DNA from: an uncultured Saprospiraceae bacterium | GTDB lineage: Bacteria > Bacteroidota > Bacteroidia > Chitinophagales > Saprospiraceae | NCBI GenBank assembly: GCA_938045585.1 | Contig: CALIAU010000015.1 | Span: 1 to 64,000, forward strand | Direction: 5' to 3' | Length of the DNA stretch: 64,000 bases | Part shown: piece after piece, positions 42,176 through 50,586 of the stretch | Position numbering within the stretch: the stretch's first letter is position 1 | How the letters are laid out: the number at the start of each line of letters is the position of its first letter | Translations under genes and position numbers: made by a program | The notes under the pieces: model-generated | Database searches by the model: none | What the model was told of the DNA's origin: nothing | Seen by the model: only the letters and a program-made list of their open reading frames with translations

Positions 42176-43153
42176 CTAGCGTACAAAACTATAGAAGTAA
42201 AATTCTGCATCAAATATTTCAGGTTTTTTAAAAAGCAAATCCCAGTATCCGTCCATTATGATTGATTTAGGGATATAGTCATCACCTATTTTGGTTAAAA
42301 CAATGTCTAGTTTCATATCAAAGCTATACAAAGGCAGGCCATGTTTAACACGATATTCTCTACCTACAATTTGTAAGTTCTCTCTGTCAAAATATGTATA
42401 CATATATTTTACTACTGTCTTTCCTTTCTTCTTCTTTTTAAATTTTTCCTTCACGTCTACTTTAAAGACATAGCAATCACCAAAGTGTTTGTAATCTTCT
42501 ACTACTAAACTATAATCATAATACGCTCGCATTTTTTCTTTGAAGATGGCCATCTTATCACCTAGTACAGGTAGGCCGGTTGCCTTACCGGGGGAGAATA
42601 TTACCTTTTTCAGTTGCGCAATTTGATTTTCAAATTGGGAATTGTTTTTTGTGCTAAAGTCCATTACCGTATCTACCTTAGAAAAACATTTTTGTCCTTT
42701 CGTTAAAAAGGCTCTATTAAAGAGGCGAGAGGTGTAATAATTATATTCCTTATTCTTCTTAAAGTAATCGCCTTCGATAAATTCATATTCTGTTTTCATC
42801 GTCCTACAGGTGTCTTTAATAGACTGTAATTGGGTTGCAAAATATTCGGCCTTCGGTTTATCTTTTTTGTCATAGAACACGGTATGCATATCAAAACTGT
42901 AGGCGTTGCGTCTCAAGTTTTTAAATGCAAAATAAAAGCTTTCGTCTTCTAGGACATGTTTGATGAAAGTTTCTACATCAAAGCCTTTGCGTCTCGCAGT
43001 AATTACTATGGAGTCCATCATTAGGTAGGCACCCGAACCAAGCGAAGTACTGTCCAAGTCAAATACCTCTTCTTGCGCATATAAAGAGTATGTTGCGCTC
43101 ATGCTTAATAGCAAAATAAGAATAAGACTTCTAAGGTTAAATATGTGTATCAA
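42176..43153 (-). CDS. Uncharacterised secreted protein
   Basis: A 325-residue protein with a signal peptide (ILLLSMSATYSLYAQ). I do not recognise its family. The mature part opens LDSTSLGSGAYLMMDSIVITARRKGFDVETFIKHVLEDESFYFAFKNLRR and ends with strands DIVLTKIGDDYIPKSIIMDGYWDLLF and AEFYFYSFVR. The beta-rich C-terminal half with a final aromatic-rich strand recalls periplasmic or outer-membrane proteins that act with TonB systems. It converges on the barrel gene with five bases between, and is divergent from the 3-hydroxyacyl-CoA dehydrogenase gene. Confidence 0.65.
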   Translation of the reverse strand: MIHIFNLRSLILILLLSMSATYSLYAQEEVFDLDSTSLGSGAYLMMDSIVITARRKGFDVETFIKHVLEDESFYFAFKNLRRNAYSFDMHTVFYDKKDKPKAEYFATQLQSIKDTCRTMKTEYEFIEGDYFKKNKEYNYYTSRLFNRAFLTKGQKCFSKVDTVMDFSTKNNSQFENQIAQLKKVIFSPGKATGLPVLGDKMAIFKEKMRAYYDYSLVVEDYKHFGDCYVFKVDVKEKFKKKKKGKTVVKYMYTYFDRENLQIVGREYRVKHGLPLYSFDMKLDIVLTKIGDDYIPKSIIMDGYWDLLFKKPEIFDAEFYFYSFVR

Positions 43154-43178
43154 CTTAAGATTCTTTGTTAATTTGCAA

Positions 43179-43186
43179 CAAAAATA
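43179..43186 (-). promoter_or_regulatory. -7 box of the 42176-43153 gene
   Basis: The minus strand reads TATTTTTG, matching TAnnTTTG, 25 bases upstream of the start at 43153 and eight bases from the divergent ATG at 43194. Confidence 0.45.
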
Positions 43187-43193
43187 CGCTTAA

Positions 43194-44081
43194 ATGAAGA
43201 AAGTAGCAGTTATTGGAGCAGGAACAATGGGAAACGGAATCGCACATGTATTTGCGATGAATAATTTTCAGGTAAATCTATGTGATGTGTCTGATACAGC
43301 TTTGGAAAAAGCATTAGAAACCATTGATAAGAATTTATGGCGTATGGTTGCCAAAGAGAAAATCTCAGAGGACGATCAAAAAGATACGATGGGGAATATA
43401 ACTACCTATACGAATCTTGAAGAAGCTGTAGAAGATGTGGATCTCGTAGTGGAAGCTGCTTCTGAAAATGTCAATGTTAAGTTGAAAATATTTGAAGCAT
43501 TGGAAAAGCACACAAAGCCAGAATGCATTTTGGCTTCAAATACTTCATCCATATCCATTACTAAGATTGCAGGCGCAACGCAGCGACCAGATAAGGTGAT
43601 AGGTATGCATTTTATGAATCCAGTACCCCTTATGAAACTCGTTGAGGTAATAAAGGGTTATGGAACTAGTGATGAAACAACACAAAAAGTAACAGCACTC
43701 TCCAAAGAACTATCTAAAATACCCGTAGAAGTAAATGATTATCCTGGCTTTGTTGCAAATAGAATCTTGATGCCAATGATCAATGAAGCGATTTACACAC
43801 TCTATGAGGGTGTCGCTGGAGTAGAAGAAATTGATTCCGTTATGAAACTAGGCATGGCACATCCAATGGGACCTCTACAATTAGCAGACTTCATAGGTCT
43901 AGATGTATGTAAGTCCATTCTAGATGTTTTGTATACTGGATTTGGTAATCAAAAATATGCATCCTGTCCACTCTTAAACAATATGGTACTCGCAGGTAAG
44001 CTGGGACGTAAAACGGGAGAAGGATTTTATACGTATGAAAAGGGTAGAAAGGAGTTGATAGTGTCTGATTCGTTCCTATAG
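43194..44081 (+). CDS. 3-hydroxybutyryl/3-hydroxyacyl-CoA dehydrogenase
   Basis: The enzyme oxidises 3-hydroxyacyl-CoA to 3-ketoacyl-CoA with NAD(P)+. The 295 residues have an N-terminal Rossmann motif VIGAGTMGNGIAHVFA, a VEAASENVNVKLKIFEALEK segment, SNTSSISITKIA, the catalytic-position His in VIGMHFMNPVPLMKLVEVI, and a C-terminal helical dimerisation domain (NRILMPMINEAIYTLYEGVA, MGPLQLADFIGLDVC, KTGEGFYTYEKG). It is a single-domain member like PaaH/Hbd, not a fused FadB. It works with the crotonase, acyl-CoA dehydrogenase and ETF encoded at 50-56 kb. Confidence 0.92.
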   Translation: MKKVAVIGAGTMGNGIAHVFAMNNFQVNLCDVSDTALEKALETIDKNLWRMVAKEKISEDDQKDTMGNITTYTNLEEAVEDVDLVVEAASENVNVKLKIFEALEKHTKPECILASNTSSISITKIAGATQRPDKVIGMHFMNPVPLMKLVEVIKGYGTSDETTQKVTALSKELSKIPVEVNDYPGFVANRILMPMINEAIYTLYEGVAGVEEIDSVMKLGMAHPMGPLQLADFIGLDVCKSILDVLYTGFGNQKYASCPLLNNMVLAGKLGRKTGEGFYTYEKGRKELIVSDSFL

Positions 44082-44159
44082 AATAGTTTTTGTTAACTGA
44101 GGGAAAGACGGAGAGATGAAGGGACTGAGAGAGAGGGTCGTGTTCTATATCTTCTGAGT

Positions 44160-44364
44160 TAAAAAACCATGATACCAGTCCGAACGACGGAAACCTTGAT
44201 ACCGCGAAACCACTCAATGGTTCGCTATCCCTTCATCCTGCTTGCGTGAGCAACTTGTAATGGAGCAATGAAATTGCTAGTCCGTAGGACCGAGTGAGTA
44301 ACGAGCATGGAAAACTGCGACGTTTTTCTGAGGCAATTAGCTGAAGAAAAAGGGCACGCCCAAA
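44160..44364 (-). repeat. Hairpin-rich 3' element C, TTTGGGCG type
   Basis: On the minus strand TTTGGGCGTGCCC starts at 44364, 31 bases after the stop of the CNNM gene. A TTTTTCT/AGAAAAA hairpin and CGTCG follow, then a CTCGGTCC-TAC-GGAC hairpin comparable with the GGTCTC/GAGAC module of elements A and D, then short AT-rich stems. Its far end (GGTTTCCG, then CTGGTATCATGGTTTT) resembles the repeats at 4731-4770. The 314-base gap 44082-44395 contains nothing else I can name. Confidence 0.6.
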
Positions 44365-44395
44365 TAGACTCTAAAATCTAGTGTCAAAAAATGTA

Positions 44396-45454
44396 CTATC
44401 CTTCTTTCTCAACAATCCCCAGGTCTTTAGCTCTCGCTTCCCAGTTCTTTCTAGCAAGCTGTTGTAAGTCTTCGACGTTATCAAATTCGTCTACTATCTC
44501 CATGCCTAATATAGTTTCTATAACATCTTCCATAGAAAGGATGCCAGACATACCACCAAATTCGTCTACGACAAGTGCGATCTGCTCTTTACTTTCCATG
44601 AGGCTATCAAAGACTTTTTGGATATGTGAACCCTCAGTCACAACGGCGATATCTCTGCGAATCGTTTTTAATTCTTGTGCAGATTTTTTATCGATAATAG
44701 CTTTTAATATATCATCCTTCATGACAAAGCCAGTGATGTTATCCTTACTGTCTTCAAAGACGGGGATACGAGAAAATCTAAGCTTTTCGTTTTCTTCATA
44801 GAAATCTCCAATAGAAATATCCTCGGGAGCAGCTGTTACTACAGTACGTGGGGTCATGATATCCTTAGCACGTACGCTATTCATTTTTAGAAGGTTGTCA
44901 ATGATCCGAGATTCGCTTGCAGAGGTAGCACCTGACTTTGCACTGATTTTTGCCATTGCAGCAAAATCTGTTCGACTGAATACACTCTTATCTTTGTCCT
45001 TTTTCAACCAACCTGTAATCATTTGTGTTACCCAAATAAGTGGCGTTAGAAACCACATAATTCCTTTAAGACTGGTAGCAGTAAAACCGGCCAAACTTTT
45101 CCAGTGACTTGCTCCAATTGTTTTAGGTATAATCTCTGAAAGAATCAAAATAATTAATGTCATCACAACAGGGACTACCATTGTTGCCATGATAGATCCT
45201 CCCCATATCTTTGTGGCCTGCGCACCCACACCAATCGCACCCACAGTATGTGCGATAGTATTTAGTGTAAGTATGGCCGCTAGGGGCTTATCTATATTTT
45301 CTTTAAAGGATTCTAAGGTTTTCCCTAAGCCGTCTCCTTCTTCCATTTTTACCTGAATAAATGAGGGCGTTATGCTGAGTAATACAGCTTCCCAAATGGA
45401 ACAAAGAAATGAAGCTATTGTAGAGAGTAGTGCAAAGGCGATAAGTAATGCCAT
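44396..45454 (-). CDS. CNNM/DUF21 membrane protein with CBS pair (hemolysin C/CorC-like)
   Basis: The 352-residue protein has an N-terminal DUF21/CNNM transmembrane domain (~1-150, four hydrophobic segments including ALLIAFALLSTIASFLCSIWEAVLL and AALLTLNTIAHTVG-like ILTLNTIAHTVGAIGVG). A pair of CBS domains follows (~195-320, MTPRTVVTAAPEDISIGDFYEENEKLRFSRIPVFED). It ends without the usual C-terminal CorC_HlyC domain, so it is a short member. The family exports or senses Mg2+ and other divalent ions; the CBS pair binds adenine nucleotides. It is monocistronic with its own promoter box. Confidence 0.9.
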   Translation of the reverse strand: MALLIAFALLSTIASFLCSIWEAVLLSITPSFIQVKMEEGDGLGKTLESFKENIDKPLAAILTLNTIAHTVGAIGVGAQATKIWGGSIMATMVVPVVMTLIILILSEIIPKTIGASHWKSLAGFTATSLKGIMWFLTPLIWVTQMITGWLKKDKDKSVFSRTDFAAMAKISAKSGATSASESRIIDNLLKMNSVRAKDIMTPRTVVTAAPEDISIGDFYEENEKLRFSRIPVFEDSKDNITGFVMKDDILKAIIDKKSAQELKTIRRDIAVVTEGSHIQKVFDSLMESKEQIALVVDEFGGMSGILSMEDVIETILGMEIVDEFDNVEDLQQLARKNWEARAKDLGIVEKEG

Positions 45455-45479
45455 AATATATATCTAGGATTTTGAAGGA

Positions 45480-45487
45480 CAAATATA
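45480..45487 (-). promoter_or_regulatory. -7 box of the CNNM gene
   Basis: The minus strand reads TATATTTG, matching TAnnTTTG, 25 bases upstream of the start at 45454. Confidence 0.5.
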
Positions 45488-45504
45488 CTATGGATATATA
45501 TAAA

Positions 45505-45533
45505 AAGGGTATATATTAAAAATATATACCCTT
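45505..45533 (-). terminator. Terminator of the PorT-like barrel gene
   Basis: AAGGGTATATATT (45505-45517) pairs perfectly with AATATATACCCTT (45521-45533) over a 3-base loop. On the minus strand a run of five T follows the stem. Confidence 0.8.
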
Positions 45534-45604
45534 GTTGGTTTTAACAGTTGGTAGCGAATTAATCGCTAACAATATTTTATATGCAAGAATTATACCGTAA
45601 ACTC

Positions 45605-46231
45605 TTAAAAAGCATAGCCTACATTTATTAAAAAGCGACTAGGTTTCTTGTCAAACTCAAAGGTATTTCCGTTCAATGTGATATGATCTCCAAAATTATC
45701 CAGATTCCCTTCATACATAATCTCGAGTCTTAATTTCACAATATCTAGTCCAAAGCCCAATAAATAGCCATATTTCAATCTACTGATCGTCTGACTATAG
45801 CCAACTATATCTAATAAATCCGAACTACTATCCAAGCTAACGTGACCGACAGCACCTACTTTGGCTTTTAGAAAGGGGATGAGTGGTATCCCTACGACCA
45901 TAGGTATATCTAGGTTTAGAAAGCTTTCTTCACGTATTGCGTCTACTATATCACCATCTGACAATTCATAGGAGAATTTTGTGGAATTAAGTAATAGTCC
46001 AGGTTCTACAAAGAAACCAAGTAGTTTCACGCGAGAATATAGACCAAATTGAAAGCCATAACTCGCTGAGTTAGGTTGTAAGCTAAAGTCAAGATCTCCA
46101 TCCATGATTTGAAGCTCAGCTATCTTACTGAGATCATAGCTATGAACGCCAGCTTTAACGCCAAGTTCGACCTGTCCAAATAGACTACTACTCAGCATCA
46201 GAATCAAGAAAAGGGAAGTAAGTTGTTGCAT
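45605..46231 (-). CDS. Small PorT-like outer-membrane beta-barrel protein
   Basis: A signal peptide (LILMLSSSLFGQ, residues ~1-20) precedes a 188-residue barrel. Strands alternate clearly (VELGVKAGVHSYDL, YGFQFGLYSRVKLLGFFVEPGLLLNS, LKYGYLLGFGLDIVKLRLEIMYEGNL) and the protein ends FLINVGYAF with a terminal Phe. It fits the broad outer-membrane-protein beta-barrel/PorT-like group. PorT itself belongs to type IX secretion, but such an assignment is not justified here. It has its own terminator. Confidence 0.8.
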   Translation of the reverse strand: MQQLTSLFLILMLSSSLFGQVELGVKAGVHSYDLSKIAELQIMDGDLDFSLQPNSASYGFQFGLYSRVKLLGFFVEPGLLLNSTKFSYELSDGDIVDAIREESFLNLDIPMVVGIPLIPFLKAKVGAVGHVSLDSSSDLLDIVGYSQTISRLKYGYLLGFGLDIVKLRLEIMYEGNLDNFGDHITLNGNTFEFDKKPSRFLINVGYAF

Positions 46232-46354
46232 AATTAAGTTTTTTAGTAAAATGCTTAGTTTTTGGGGAAAATTGAGTAAGATAGGATCAATTGCTTCTAA
46301 TATAAACGTAATTTATATTAGGATTTATTATAATGTAACAAAAAAAGTGCCGTA

Positions 46355-46951
46355 ATGCATATTGAAGAAGTCAGTTTTGTTGGAAGTTTTAAGAAAGAAA
46401 GTCAATGTCCTAAGGATAAACGGCCAGAGTTTGCTTTTATTGGAAGATCGAATGTGGGTAAATCCTCTCTAATCAACATGTTATGCAATAGAAAAGGTGT
46501 AGCAAAGGTTTCAAATACACCGGGTAAAACTCAGAGTATCAATTACTTCGATATTGATGATAAGTGGTATTTGGTGGATTTGCCTGGTTATGGATATGCA
46601 CGCAGCTCAAAAAAGGACAGATCTGCGTGGGAAAAAATGATTGAACGCTATTTGATAGTCCGAGAAAACTTGCAAGTAGCCTTTGTATTAATAGACCTGA
46701 GACACGAATTACAAGCTATAGACAGGGAGTTTATAAATTGGATGGGAGAAAACAGTATCCCGTTCTGTCTGGTTTACACGAAGATGGATAAGTTAAAAAA
46801 GGCACAGGTCAAAACAAATATCGCTAGAATTCAAAATGAGCTCTTAAAGTACTGGAATTCATTGCCGCAACAGTTTACAACAAGTTCGGAAAAACATATA
46901 GGTAGAGAAGAGATACTGGATTTTATAGAGGAATTATCGAATAAATTCTGA
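46355..46951 (+). CDS. engB: Ribosome-biogenesis GTPase YihA/YsxC (EngB)
   Basis: EngB is an essential GTPase needed for assembly of the large ribosomal subunit. The 198-residue protein has the G1 motif GRSNVGKS (30-37), a G2 Thr in SNTPGKTQSINYF, G3 DLPGYGYA and G4 TKMDK, with the usual short N-terminal extension. It is followed after 20 bases by the acyltransferase gene and then an exonuclease gene, all on one strand. Confidence 0.96.
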   Translation: MHIEEVSFVGSFKKESQCPKDKRPEFAFIGRSNVGKSSLINMLCNRKGVAKVSNTPGKTQSINYFDIDDKWYLVDLPGYGYARSSKKDRSAWEKMIERYLIVRENLQVAFVLIDLRHELQAIDREFINWMGENSIPFCLVYTKMDKLKKAQVKTNIARIQNELLKYWNSLPQQFTTSSEKHIGREEILDFIEELSNKF

Positions 46952-46971
46952 TTTTAGCGGTTAGAAGTCAA

Positions 46972-48609
46972 GTGCAAAATAATTATCCCCATATAATACA
47001 AGATATAGAGGATTGGCCAATACGTAAATTTGCCAAACAAAGACCTGAGTTTATTGAAGAACTCAATGCCTATACCTATTCTAGAATCAAGGAACAGTAC
47101 CAAGACGATTTAGAACCCTTACTTAATAAAACGGTATATCTAGAAAGCCAGCGTGTTAAAAATAATCCTTGGAAGGTAGATCCTCCGGATGACAAGGAGT
47201 ACTGGAAAGAGTTGCAAGGGGAGCTCACTAAAATAGGACAGAGAATAAACCCAGAAGGAGAATATGACCAGTTACTAAGAAGAATAATTAATAGGTATTC
47301 TGAAGAAATCGTTGGTGACTTCAATCCTAAAACCTACCGGTTTGCAAAACGGTTCTTAAATGGTTTTTTCAAACGGCTTTATTTTAAAGCCTTCGGACAT
47401 GGCTTTTTAAAAATGTGGGGTACTAAGGAAAAGATGTTGACAAAGTTTAAAGTGAGAGGGCACATGGAAGAGGTGCGCGGTCTATATGATCATGGTACTG
47501 TAGTTTTAGTGCCTACGCATTTCACAAATCTTGACTCTATTCAAATTGGTTATATAACAGATGAACGTATAGGCTTACCTGGATTTAGTTTTGGAGCAGG
47601 ATTGAATTTATACGATATGGAAATCATTGCCTATTACCTAAATCGCTTAGGGCCATATCGTGTAGATAGAAGGAAAAAGAATCCAATCTATTTAGAAAAT
47701 TTAAAATCATATACTAGCCTTTCCTTAGTCAAAAGAAACAGCAATATATTTTTCCCAGGAGGTACAAGATCTCGTTCAGGCCACTTAGAAGACAAACTAA
47801 AATTAGGTTTGCTGGGCTCAGTGATAGATGCACAGCGTTACTGTATAAAGCATAATTCAGATAATAAAATCTTCATAGTACCTGTCATTGTTAGTTACAA
47901 TTTTGTCTTAGAAGCAGGTAGTCTCATCGAACAACATCTGCGTAAAACGGGACGCGAAAAATATATGAAGACTAAAGAGAAGAGAGGGAAGATCAGAACA
48001 ACATTTGGATTTATTAAAAGGCTCTATACAAGGGAGTCAGATGTTCTTATAAAATTTGGCAAACCCATCGATGTATTAGGTAATACATTGAATGAAAATG
48101 GAGAAAGCATTGATAGAAACGGTAATGTAGTTGACATAAGTCAGTTTTTTGAGAAAGAGGGAGAAAAAAATAAAGATCTTCAACGTGAAACTGTCTACAC
48201 TAAAAAATTAGCTGATAAAATTGTAGACGCATATAAAGAAGAAAATGTGATACTTGCTTCTCACCTTGTCGCTTTTTCAGCATTTAAGATGCTGCAAGAG
48301 AAGCATAAAGATTTAGATATTTTTGGCCTCGTCCAATTACCTACTAATGAAGTAAGTATCCCGTACGAAGAATTTAAGTTATATTTTAACGAACTTCGGG
48401 AGAAACTATTTAAAATGAAAGCCTTAAGTTTATTGGATATGGATCCAGAACTTAATGGAGAACTTGATCAAGTAATTCATCTTGGACTACAAAATCTAGG
48501 CATTTATCATCCTAGTGCTCCACTGTTTTTAGACAATAATCTCGTTAAAACGAAAAGCTTAAAGCTTTTATATTTTTACCATAACAGAATGGACTCTTAT
48601 AGTCTTTAA
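46972..48609 (+). CDS. Acyltransferase of the PlsC/PlsB superfamily, long form
   Basis: The 545-residue protein contains the glycerophosphate-acyltransferase catalytic motif as HFTNLD (H183, D188) in VLVPTHFTNLDSIQIGY. The substrate-binding block is FFPGGTRSRSGHLEDKLKLG (~260-280). It has flanking regions of ~180 and ~260 residues without membrane spans. That is much longer than typical PlsC (~240 residues) and recalls PlsB-like or DHAPAT-type enzymes, so it probably acylates glycerol-phosphate or another lipid at the membrane. The start is GTG at 46972. It is co-directional with engB and the exonuclease. Confidence 0.85.
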   Translation: MQNNYPHIIQDIEDWPIRKFAKQRPEFIEELNAYTYSRIKEQYQDDLEPLLNKTVYLESQRVKNNPWKVDPPDDKEYWKELQGELTKIGQRINPEGEYDQLLRRIINRYSEEIVGDFNPKTYRFAKRFLNGFFKRLYFKAFGHGFLKMWGTKEKMLTKFKVRGHMEEVRGLYDHGTVVLVPTHFTNLDSIQIGYITDERIGLPGFSFGAGLNLYDMEIIAYYLNRLGPYRVDRRKKNPIYLENLKSYTSLSLVKRNSNIFFPGGTRSRSGHLEDKLKLGLLGSVIDAQRYCIKHNSDNKIFIVPVIVSYNFVLEAGSLIEQHLRKTGREKYMKTKEKRGKIRTTFGFIKRLYTRESDVLIKFGKPIDVLGNTLNENGESIDRNGNVVDISQFFEKEGEKNKDLQRETVYTKKLADKIVDAYKEENVILASHLVAFSAFKMLQEKHKDLDIFGLVQLPTNEVSIPYEEFKLYFNELREKLFKMKALSLLDMDPELNGELDQVIHLGLQNLGIYHPSAPLFLDNNLVKTKSLKLLYFYHNRMDSYSL

Positions 48610-48622
48610 TGAAAAAATAGCA

Positions 48623-49165
48623 GTGAACTTTATAATATACGATCTTGAGGCGACCTGCTGGAGGGGAAGACCACCAAAGGGAGTCCAAGAAATCATAGAA
48701 ATAGGAGCTTACAAAGTAAATCAGTATGGAGAAATCCTAGGGATTTTTGAGCGCTTTATACAGCCCTCTGTAAATAAGGTTCTTTCTGGTTTTTGCAAAC
48801 AGCTTACTTCCATTTCACAAGAAGATGTAGATCGAGCAGATACCTTTCCAAAAGTAGAAGAAGACTTTAGAGAATGGGTTGACATTTACGATGAAGAATA
48901 TATGTTTTGTTCTTGGGGAGCCTATGATAAGCAACTGTTGATTAACGATTGTGTCCTGCATAATCTAGATCCTGATTGGTTAGAACCGCACAAGGATTTA
49001 AAGGATGAATATCATGATTTGAAGAAAATGGATAAGCATGGTGGCCTTAAGGCAACCGTTAAAAAAGAGGGTTTTGAGTTTACCGGCGTACACCATAGAG
49101 CCATTGCAGATGCTGAAAATCTTGCCAAAATATTCATGAAATACATTGATGAATGGCGTATTTAG
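48623..49165 (+). CDS. DEDDh 3'-5' exonuclease, ERI1/KapD-like
   Basis: The 180-residue single-domain exonuclease has DLEATCW (D7, E9), a middle DEEYMFCSWGAYDKQLL with the second-motif Asp, and the C-terminal HHRAIADAENLAKIF with His and Asp. The opening YDLEATCWRGRP and the ~180-residue length match ERI1/KapD-type enzymes, which trim RNA or DNA 3' ends; bacterial substrates are mostly unproven. The start is GTG at 48623, 14 bases after the acyltransferase gene, so the two are probably co-transcribed. Confidence 0.88.
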   Translation: MNFIIYDLEATCWRGRPPKGVQEIIEIGAYKVNQYGEILGIFERFIQPSVNKVLSGFCKQLTSISQEDVDRADTFPKVEEDFREWVDIYDEEYMFCSWGAYDKQLLINDCVLHNLDPDWLEPHKDLKDEYHDLKKMDKHGGLKATVKKEGFEFTGVHHRAIADAENLAKIFMKYIDEWRI

Positions 49166-49203
49166 TCTTAAAAAATGGTTAATTCATCTGAATCTCCTCT
49201 TAA

Positions 49204-49241
49204 AGTGAAACTTTCACTACAATTATTCCATTATAGCTTTG
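49204..49241 (+). promoter_or_regulatory. Promoter with overlapping palindrome before the DUF4412 gene
   Basis: TAGCTTTG at 49234-49241 matches TAnnTTTG, 31 bases before the ATG at 49273. A perfect 7-1-7 palindrome, AGTGAAA-C-TTTCACT (49204-49218), ends 15 bases upstream, where the -33 contact would be. It may be an operator. Confidence 0.5.
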
Positions 49242-49272
49242 TACTTTTCGAGTAAATTAAACAGAAATAAAA

Positions 49273-49980
49273 ATGAAAAATCTTTTAATACTTCCTCTTT
49301 TCTTACTTATAACGATTACAGCAACGGCGCAGGAAACGCTGAGTAAGGGGATTATAAAAATGGAACTCACGGAAGCAAGTTCTGATAACGAACAGATGGC
49401 TACAGCCTTTGAGATGATGAAAGGAAGCGAAACAAACTATTTCTTCAATGAAGAAACTGCACTCGTACAACAGAGCTTTATGGGGGGTATGGTGTCTATG
49501 AGCACGCACAGTAACATGAAGACAGATGCCACGACCTTGTTGTTTGATATGATGGGACAGAAGATGATGGTAGAGACAACTTCAGAAGAATTAAACGCTG
49601 CTAACAATACACCAGAAGCTAAAAAGGCAATGGAGAATATGAAGGTATCGTATGACAAAGCAGATACAAAAAACATTCTTGGATATGAGTGCTATAAGGC
49701 GAATGTAGGTATTGCAAATGGAATGACTGTTTCACTGTATGTAACAGATGCCATAAAAGCAAATAACAATCTAATCAAAGGTCTAGAAACTGTGGATTTA
49801 GATGGATTTCCATTAGAGCTAGTTATGAATACATCAGACTTTAAAATGGTATACACTACAACTGAAATCAAAAAAGATGTGGAGAGAGCTCAATTAGAAA
49901 TTAATACAACTGGGTATAAAAAAATGACCTTCGACGAATTCCAGAAAACAATGGGTGCTATGGGAGGCATGGGTTTCTAA
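49273..49980 (+). CDS. DUF4412 exported protein
   Basis: A signal peptide (LLILPLFLLITITATAQ, residues ~1-19) precedes a 216-residue mature protein with the DUF4412 layout: SKGIIKMELTEASSDNEQM near the start, NYFFNEETALVQQSFMGGMVSMSTHSN and KNILGYECYKANVGIANGMTVSLYVTD. Met is unusually frequent. The closing DEFQKTMGAMGGMGF is Gly/Met-rich. These proteins are periplasmic or outer-membrane-associated and of unknown function, with a LolA/LolB-like fold suspected. It has its own promoter and terminator. Confidence 0.85.
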   Translation: MKNLLILPLFLLITITATAQETLSKGIIKMELTEASSDNEQMATAFEMMKGSETNYFFNEETALVQQSFMGGMVSMSTHSNMKTDATTLLFDMMGQKMMVETTSEELNAANNTPEAKKAMENMKVSYDKADTKNILGYECYKANVGIANGMTVSLYVTDAIKANNNLIKGLETVDLDGFPLELVMNTSDFKMVYTTTEIKKDVERAQLEINTTGYKKMTFDEFQKTMGAMGGMGF

Positions 49981-50008
49981 AAAACCTCAAAAAATAATTA
50001 TAAAAATT

Positions 50009-50040
50009 AAGGTACAGTTCTATAACTGTGCCTTTTTTTA
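50009..50040 (+). terminator. Terminator of the DUF4412 gene
   Basis: AAGGTACAGTT (50009-50019) pairs with AACTGTGCCTT (50024-50034) with one G-U pair and a 4-base loop, followed by a run of T. Confidence 0.88.
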
Positions 50041-50079
50041 TGTCCTACAAATCCGTATTTTGAGGAAAATTACAGAATT

Positions 50080-50292
50080 ATGAAAAACGCGATAAAAAGT
50101 ATGACACTGCTCTTTGCTATGTTTACCATGGTTATATTAAGTTCTTGTGGTGCAGAATGCAGGGAATGTGTAGCAAACGGTGAACCTACCTTGACGGACG
50201 CAGGAACTGTATGCCCAGAAGATTTTACAACTAGTGATGAGTTTGATGATTTCATAACACTCTACGAATTTAACGGAGGCAGTTGTAATTAA
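50080..50292 (+). CDS. Small Cys-containing lipoprotein
   Basis: A 70-residue protein with a clear lipoprotein signal (LLFAMFTMVILSSC, Cys at 23). The mature part is only ~48 residues, acidic, with five cysteines counting the lipidated one (CGAECRECVANG, VCPEDF, GGSCN). The spacing could support two disulfides in the periplasm. I do not recognise a family. It has a position of its own between a terminator and a hairpin element. Confidence 0.7.
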   Translation: MKNAIKSMTLLFAMFTMVILSSCGAECRECVANGEPTLTDAGTVCPEDFTTSDEFDDFITLYEFNGGSCN

Positions 50293-50313
50293 ATCTAAAC
50301 GCTCTTTATGTAA

Positions 50314-50447
50314 TTTTTTTAGGGCGAGACCTACCTGCCTACTTAACTAGGCAATTAGGTCGGAGTATTCCGGGCTCCCTGTTCGGTCGGTCTCAAGCAT
50401 GAGACAAATCCCTTCATGTTCCCTGCCTGCTTGCGCACGCAGGCAGG
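50314..50447 (+). repeat. Hairpin-rich 3' element D, GGGCG type
   Basis: TTTTTTTAGGGCGAGACC begins 22 bases after the small lipoprotein stop. An imperfect stem and GGTCGG follow, then GGGCTCCCTGTTCGG and TCGGTCTC, whose GTCTC (50390-50394) pairs with GAGAC (50401-50405). The element ends with a perfect 9-bp stem, CCTGCCTGC (50422-50430) with GCAGGCAGG (50439-50447). The order of modules matches element A at 7327. The 294-base gap to 50587 holds no gene. Confidence 0.65.
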
Positions 50448-50586
50448 CTCTCGCAGCAAGCTATACTTTAAGCTATCTTAGATAATACAACTCAGCTTAA
50501 AGAAAACAACTGTGTTATTTTTAAATAAATTGAATCAGTCTGCAATTTAGATTGTACATTGGGTTGTATCCAGAAAAATAAACACT

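Noticed and set aside
45605-46231. Assignment of the small barrel as type IX secretion PorT
   Set aside because: General barrel features only; no other type IX secretion gene is nearby and no protein in the window shows a clear C-terminal sorting domain.
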